Assembly: GCA_937892275.1 (NCBI GenBank)
Contig: CALAVG010000145.1
Location: 1 to 8,789 of the forward strand
DNA length: 8,789 nucleotides
Direction: 5' to 3'
Origin: an uncultured Methanomicrobiales archaeon
Lineage (GTDB): Archaea > Thermoplasmatota > Thermoplasmata > Methanomassiliicoccales > Methanomethylophilaceae
The notes under the pieces were generated by a model. That model was given only the letters and a program-made list of their open reading frames with translations, searched no databases and was not told the DNA's origin. Below are positions 5,722 to 8,789 of this stretch, in pieces; the first letter of the stretch is position 1, and each line of letters opens with the position of its first letter. The translations under genes were made by a program, and so were the position numbers.

Positions 5722-5731
5722 TATATAATAT
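5722..5731 (-). promoter_or_regulatory. TATA box of the eS17 / tRNA-Arg unit
   Basis: The minus strand reads TATTATATAG within an AT-rich tract, about 37-46 nt upstream of the eS17 ATG. The spacing gives a short leader that includes the GGTGA Shine-Dalgarno. Confidence 0.55.
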
Positions 5732-5895
5732 TATTTAGACTGACGGTGGCCGGAAAACAACGTACTATCGGCGCAACTACTACTAAAATCCTGTCTTCTT
5801 CTGCGGTTATGATTCATTTTTTATGCAATACTAAATAAATTTAGGATAACCTATACTATTAATATTCAGAAGGTAATCGACGCTACAACCAAAAA

Positions 5896-5900
5896 GGTGA
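5896..5900 (+). promoter_or_regulatory. Ribosome binding site of the 58-residue membrane protein gene
   Basis: GGTGA lies four bases before the ATG at 5905 and supports translation of this very short gene. AT-rich candidate promoter sequence (for example CTATACTA at 5851-5858) lies upstream. Confidence 0.6.
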
Positions 5901-5904
5901 TTTA

Positions 5905-6081
5905 ATGGATAGAGATACGGCGGCGATTCTCAAATTCGTCATATGCATCGCGATCATCGCAGTGCTGCTCATCGTCTGGTTCAACACGGTCGGAGCACCC
6001 AGTGACGAAGAGGAAGAGATCATCATGAGATTCGGTGATTTCGCCAATGCGATACCCGCAAAGATCGCGGACCTCTTCTGA
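5905..6081 (+). CDS. 58-residue single-pass membrane protein
   Basis: The short open frame encodes MDRDTAAILK, then one strongly hydrophobic helix (about residues 9-26), an acidic patch SDEEEEII at 33-40, and an amphipathic tail ending PAKIADLF. The family is not recognised. Several independent signs say it is real: a good Shine-Dalgarno GGTGA four bases upstream, genome-like codon use (ATC and GTC preference), a TGA stop, and a UUCG-loop terminator 18 nt downstream. It is divergent from the eS17 gene. It could be a small subunit or modulator of a membrane complex, but nothing nearby identifies a partner. Confidence 0.75.
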   Translation: MDRDTAAILKFVICIAIIAVLLIVWFNTVGAPSDEEEEIIMRFGDFANAIPAKIADLF

Positions 6082-6099
6082 TCGAAGAGTCTTCAAAAC

Positions 6100-6118
6100 A
6101 GGGCTTCGGCCCTATTTC
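6100..6118. terminator. UUCG-tetraloop terminator between convergent genes
   Basis: AGGGC (6100-6104), loop TTCG, and GCCCT (6109-6113) form a stable hairpin followed by ATTTCTT on the plus strand. On the minus strand the same stem is followed by GTTTTG. It lies between the end of the 58-residue protein gene and the end of msrA and could stop both. Confidence 0.7.
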
Positions 6119-6616
6119 TTACAATTTTGATATCTCCGCCATCGCGGCAGGTGAGATGTGACAATATCCGTACGGGTTCTTGTCCAGATACTTCTGATGA
6201 TTCTCCTCAGCAGGTGTGAAATTCTCCAGCGGAAGGGCCTCAGTATAGAACTCCCTGAATCTGGGTGCGACCTTAGAGATTATTCCCTTCACAGCATCCC
6301 CAGCCTCTTCGTCCGTCCAGTATATCCCCGTGCGGTACTGTATCCCGCGGTCGTTACCCTGTCTGTCCTTCTGTGTGGGATCGATTATCATGAAGAAGGC
6401 CAGAAGGATCTTGTCCAGACCTACGATCTCAGAATCGTATTCGACCTTGACCGTCTCGGCATAGCCATAGCGACCTGAGCACACCAGCATGTAATCCGGG
6501 ATGAAATGAGGATCGCCGTTGGCGTAACCGCATTGAGTGAAGGTGACGCCTCTGAGAAGGGATATCGCCTTCTCGACACCCCAGAAGCATCCGCCGGCCA
6601 GATAGATCTCTCTCAT
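6119..6616 (-). CDS. msrA: Peptide methionine sulfoxide reductase MsrA
   Basis: MsrA reduces the S-epimer of methionine sulfoxide, free or in proteins, and so repairs oxidised methionine. The 165 residues carry the catalytic motif GGCFWG with nucleophile Cys10. Tyr42 (in IPDY), Glu54 (in GYAE, where most relatives have GHAE), Asp89 and Tyr94 (DRGIQY) match the known active-site residues. FTPAEENHQKYLDKNP precedes Cys152 in GYC, a probable recycling cysteine. The ATG overlaps the thyX stop as ATGA, which fixes the start and indicates translational coupling as the last gene of the traB-thyX-msrA operon. The much longer upstream frame is a shadow of thyX. The usual GYAGG is GYANG here, a mild divergence. 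Confidence 0.95.
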   Translation of the reverse strand: MREIYLAGGCFWGVEKAISLLRGVTFTQCGYANGDPHFIPDYMLVCSGRYGYAETVKVEYDSEIVGLDKILLAFFMIIDPTQKDRQGNDRGIQYRTGIYWTDEEAGDAVKGIISKVAPRFREFYTEALPLENFTPAEENHQKYLDKNPYGYCHISPAAMAEISKL

Positions 6617-7272
6617 AGATCGGTCCTGGGATGTCCGCAGGTCTTCTTGCCTTCCGGACAGGGGCCTCTGATGCAGGGCGGTCCGGCGTTCTTGAAGATT
6701 ATCGGGGACACCTCCTTGCATATCCTCAGCATCTGATCGGACATCTCCCTGATCTCCCACTGGGCACGGTTGCAGCTCCTGAGTGAGAAGAAATGCAACA
6801 ACTCGCGGGCATTCATCGTGATCGTGATGTTCGTAGTGCATCCGTTGGGAAGAAGGTATCTCGCATCCTCCGCCGGAATCCCGAGGGCCTCCAGTTTCTT
6901 GTATGCTTCCCAGATAGTGTCCATGACCGAATCGTAGATCTCCAAGGCCTCCTTGTTGTCCTCCACGGTATGCGGGGTTACATACGCCGCCTTGTCCATA
7001 GATACGTACCTCTGGCTCTGTTGGGAGAACGAGGCCATCCTGTGCCTTACCAGCTGATGGGTCAATGCACGCGATACGCCTTCGACCGAGAATGTGAATA
7101 CAGCATGCTCGATGACCGAGTGGTGTCCCATCCCGACTATCCTCGAGAGAGTCCTCTCCGGATCGATGTCCTCGACGATATCTGCCGACGGCCTTTCCGA
7201 ATAACATGAGTTCCCTGCTGCGGCGCAGATCCTGTCCGCATCCTGTGTGCATGCCAATAACTTAACCTTCAA
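6613..7272 (-). CDS. thyX: Flavin-dependent thymidylate synthase ThyX
   Basis: ThyX makes dTMP from dUMP using methylenetetrahydrofolate (or a methanopterin analogue in methanogens), FAD and NADPH. The 219 residues carry the ThyX signature RHRMASFSQQSQR at 76-88, fitting RHR-x7-S with Ser86 and Arg88. HHSVIEHAVFTF at 50-61 is the conserved N-terminal helix region, and LLPNGCTTNITITMNARELLHFF is the dUMP-site region (written only to name it). A cysteine-bearing tail (AGPPCIRGPCPEGKKTCG) is typical of archaeal and clostridial members. The start is TTG at 7272, with GGAG six bases upstream, chosen because MKVKLLACT matches the normal N-terminus. It overlaps the TraB-family gene by 11 nt and msrA by 4 nt. 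Confidence 0.95.
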   Translation of the reverse strand: MKVKLLACTQDADRICAAAGNSCYSERPSADIVEDIDPERTLSRIVGMGHHSVIEHAVFTFSVEGVSRALTHQLVRHRMASFSQQSQRYVSMDKAAYVTPHTVEDNKEALEIYDSVMDTIWEAYKKLEALGIPAEDARYLLPNGCTTNITITMNARELLHFFSLRSCNRAQWEIREMSDQMLRICKEVSPIIFKNAGPPCIRGPCPEGKKTCGHPRTDL

Positions 7273-7981
7273 GTGACTCCCTTCCGTCCCATATCATCTG
7301 ACGTATCTTGCTGAACTTCTCACGATCCATGATGTCGTTCAGTCTGATCTTCCTAATGTGTTCGTCATTGATAAGCTTACACAGACCCTCGACATGGGCA
7401 TCTCCGACGACCACTACCATGTTCTTATATGTGCCAGTCAGGGCGTTTATCTGATCCGCCATGTATACGTTCCTCTCGTCTATGAGCTTCCTGACCAAGG
7501 TCGGATACCTCTTTCTCATGTTCTCCACATAGTCCTCCTCGTTGTCGGCGAACCTCTTGTGGGTGGACTTGACCTTCTTGATCCCTCCGAAGGAATCCTT
7601 GAAGCTCGACATGCGGTAGCGGAACCTCTCCCCTGCGGACATCTCGTCCCACATCTCGTTCATCACGCGTATCGCATCGGTATCGATAGGGATTATCTGA
7701 GCGTTGACCAGTTTTCCCGTGTTGACCGCGGCCAGGAACTCGCTCCCTAGTTTGCTCCCGCTCTGTTCCGACATCTTCTGCTGATACTTCGCGGTGTTCG
7801 CGTATATGGTGGACATCTTCTGCTCGCCCTGGGGCTTGACACCGTTGAAATCATTCATCATCGACTCGTAGCGGGCTTTGTCCAACTCGATCAGGACAGC
7901 ATCCGGCCAGGTGTTCTTCACTATGAAGGACACCGGTTCGGCCAGATTGAAAACGTGCCCGGTGCCGATGATCGTGATCAT
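7262..7981 (-). CDS. TraB/PrgY-family protein
   Basis: This 239-residue protein belongs to the TraB/PrgY/TIKI/GumN fold group, some of which are metalloproteases and some pheromone-shutdown proteins; archaeal members have no settled function. Two GxxH motifs that mark the fold are present: GTGH at 6-9 and GDAH at 193-196. Glu32 lies in LIELD and a conserved-type LIDERN is at 167-172. No signal peptide or membrane helix is evident, unlike bacterial PrgY with its C-terminal helices, so it looks soluble. The ATG is 22-29 nt downstream of a TATA box, so it is probably leaderless. It is first in an operon with thyX and msrA. Confidence 0.85.
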   Translation of the reverse strand: MITIIGTGHVFNLAEPVSFIVKNTWPDAVLIELDKARYESMMNDFNGVKPQGEQKMSTIYANTAKYQQKMSEQSGSKLGSEFLAAVNTGKLVNAQIIPIDTDAIRVMNEMWDEMSAGERFRYRMSSFKDSFGGIKKVKSTHKRFADNEEDYVENMRKRYPTLVRKLIDERNVYMADQINALTGTYKNMVVVVGDAHVEGLCKLINDEHIRKIRLNDIMDREKFSKIRQMIWDGRESLEG

Positions 7982-8002
7982 GTCCGTATCAATGGTGACG
8001 AG

Positions 8003-8010
8003 AGATATAA
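8003..8010 (-). promoter_or_regulatory. TATA box of the traB-thyX-msrA operon
   Basis: The minus strand reads TTATATCT, 22-29 nt before the ATG at 7981, with no Shine-Dalgarno between. This predicts a leaderless operon transcript. Confidence 0.6.
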
Positions 8011-8094
8011 GGTCGATTACGGAAGGAACGCCCGATTACAAGGATCGTGATTATGCCTTCCTGATTAGGATGAGACGATGGGGATTGCTTCAGC

Positions 8095-8127
8095 TGATTT
8101 GAAGAAATCAATCGGATTTAAAATCCG
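8095..8127. repeat. Two adjacent small palindromes
   Basis: TGATTT-GAAG-AAATCA (8095-8110) and CGGATTT-A-AAATCCG (8113-8127) are perfect inverted repeats lying side by side. They overlap the 3' end of the small ORF at 8108-8395. They could form a terminator or a protein-binding site; which is not decidable here. Confidence 0.4.
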
Positions 8128-8395
8128 TCTGGGTATGAGTTTTCATTTTCTTGTATCTCCACATCTCATCTTCTTTGTGTCTAAATCTTTGAGTTCTCTC
8201 AAGGACTCTTCTTGGACTTACCGGTTTGCCATCCAAGTTCTCAAGATTATTCGAATTCTCAAGTTTCTTGATGTCAGTCGTACTCTCACCCCGTCTGAGG
8301 GTCCTTTTCGGGATATAAACCGGTTTTCGGTACTCTGCTGAATAAGGAACCATCGAAGTCCGAGCCTCAATGAGACCGCCGATTAGAAGATGCAC
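8108..8395 (-). CDS. Possible small basic protein, unknown function
   Basis: This open frame of 95 residues begins at GTG (8395); an internal ATG at 8353 would give 81 residues and starts MVPYSAEYRKP. The protein is basic and hydrophilic (RRVLERTQRFRHKEDEMWRYKKMK) with no domain I recognise. In favour: the frame is purine-rich on its sense strand, ends in TGA and fills an otherwise empty stretch. Against: base composition and codon use are more AT-rich than the neighbours, no good Shine-Dalgarno is seen, and an overlapping plus-strand frame (8078-8341) exists. If it is not a gene, the stretch 7982-8450 holds only the operon promoter, two small palindromes and the upstream region of the HAD gene. 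Confidence 0.4.
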   Translation of the reverse strand: MHLLIGGLIEARTSMVPYSAEYRKPVYIPKRTLRRGESTTDIKKLENSNNLENLDGKPVSPRRVLERTQRFRHKEDEMWRYKKMKTHTQTDFKSD

Positions 8396-8408
8396 CGCCT
8401 AAGAACCC

Positions 8409-8416
8409 TTTATTAC
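8409..8416 (+). promoter_or_regulatory. Candidate TATA box of the HAD phosphatase gene
   Basis: TTTATTAC lies 35-42 nt before the ATG at 8451, giving a short leader of about 10 nt. GAGGG just upstream of the start (8440-8444) could serve as a Shine-Dalgarno. Confidence 0.4.
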
Positions 8417-8450
8417 CACGTCCGACTCTTCCCAGTCAAGAGGGCTTTAG

Positions 8451-8789
8451 ATGCAGAAGTATGACTTGGTATGTTTCGACATGGACGGTGTCCTGACAAA
8501 ACTGAGAAGCTCCTGGTGCTGGGTGCATCAGTGCTTCGGTGTGGACAACGAAGCCGCCTATCAGGCGTACTGCAACGGGGAGATCGACGAATCTGAGTTC
8601 ATGAGGAGGGACATCGGTCTATGGACCGCGAAGAAACCCGATGTCACCATAGACGAGATCACCAAGCTCTTCCAGGACATGCCCCTCATCGGAGGGATAC
8701 AGGAAACTGTCGCATGCCTGAATGCCAACGGGATAAGGGCTGTCATCGTGAGCGGAGGCATAGACAAGGCCGCGCTTCTGATCAAGAAC
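8451..8789 (+). CDS. HAD-superfamily phosphatase, N-terminal part (runs off the window)
   Basis: The 113 residues seen start MQKYDLVCFDMDGVLT. Asp10 and Asp12 of the DxDG motif I are the nucleophile and the acid/base of HAD phosphatases. VIVSGG with Ser101 is motif II. The cap between them is short and helical (class C1), like phosphoserine phosphatase SerB and related HAD-IB enzymes, so a small phosphomonoester such as phosphoserine is a fair guess but not shown. Motifs III and IV would lie beyond the right edge. The frame has no stop before the end of the window. The start is supported by GAGGG upstream. Confidence 0.88.
   Translation, partial: MQKYDLVCFDMDGVLTKLRSSWCWVHQCFGVDNEAAYQAYCNGEIDESEFMRRDIGLWTAKKPDVTIDEITKLFQDMPLIGGIQETVACLNANGIRAVIVSGGIDKAALLIKN

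Noticed and set aside
6617..7252. Long minus-strand frame that would extend MsrA N-terminally by about 210 residues
   Set aside because: It is the out-of-frame shadow of thyX. MsrA begins at the ATGA overlap with a normal N-terminus.
8047..8097. C/D box sRNA-like word order (GTGATTA, CTGA, AGGATGA, CTGA)
   Set aside because: Both C-type boxes are imperfect and the guide spacings (7 and about 20 nt) do not fit archaeal C/D sRNAs, so chance is likely.
8078..8341. Plus-strand open frame of 87 codons
   Set aside because: It has no ribosome binding site or promoter, T-rich codons atypical of the genome, and it overlaps the more purine-rich minus-strand frame.

Overview
The window reads as chromosomal DNA of a euryarchaeon of the Thermoplasmata/Methanomassiliicoccales kind. 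Archaeal markers are ribosomal protein eS17, a tRNA-Arg with encoded CCA, an archaeal-type RqcH, and TATA boxes sitting 20-32 nt before start codons (leaderless transcripts). The lineage call is inference: it rests on protein style, mid-GC codon use with AGG/GTC/ATC preference, and the absence of TAG among nine assignable stop codons (6 TGA, 3 TAA), which fits but does not prove a pyrrolysine-using host.

Left part (1-3179): a peroxiredoxin gene on the minus strand and rqcH (ribosome quality control) on the plus strand diverge from a 125-bp intergenic region holding a perfect CGTGACAA-N5-TTGTCACG palindrome. The peroxiredoxin is remarkable. It has a Cys-rich head and, fused in frame at its C-terminus, the C-terminal half or more of bacterial ribosomal protein bL17, a family absent from archaeal ribosomes. 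Codon use changes at the junction, so this looks like a captured bacterial fragment. A long perfect-stem hairpin lies just downstream of the gene.

Middle (3180-5319): an AlbA_2/HATPase_c_4/winged-helix regulator is flanked by two nearly identical arrays of five GTATAC-centred sites. The second array is followed by a MITE-like insertion (23-bp terminal inverted repeats, 10-bp flanking direct repeats). Removing the insertion brings the array to about 66 bp from a four-helix membrane protein gene. The regulator and the membrane protein therefore look like a two-gene regulon interrupted by a mini-transposon.

Next (5380-6118): eS17 and tRNA-Arg(GCG) on the minus strand, diverging from a 58-residue single-pass membrane protein that ends at a UUCG-loop terminator.

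Right part (6119-8789): a compact minus-strand operon traB-family > thyX (TTG start) > msrA with 11-nt and 4-nt overlaps, driven by a leaderless TATA promoter. Then comes an AT-rich stretch with a doubtful small basic ORF, and finally the 5' part of a HAD-family phosphatase gene that runs off the right edge. Peroxiredoxin and MsrA give the window an oxidative-damage theme.
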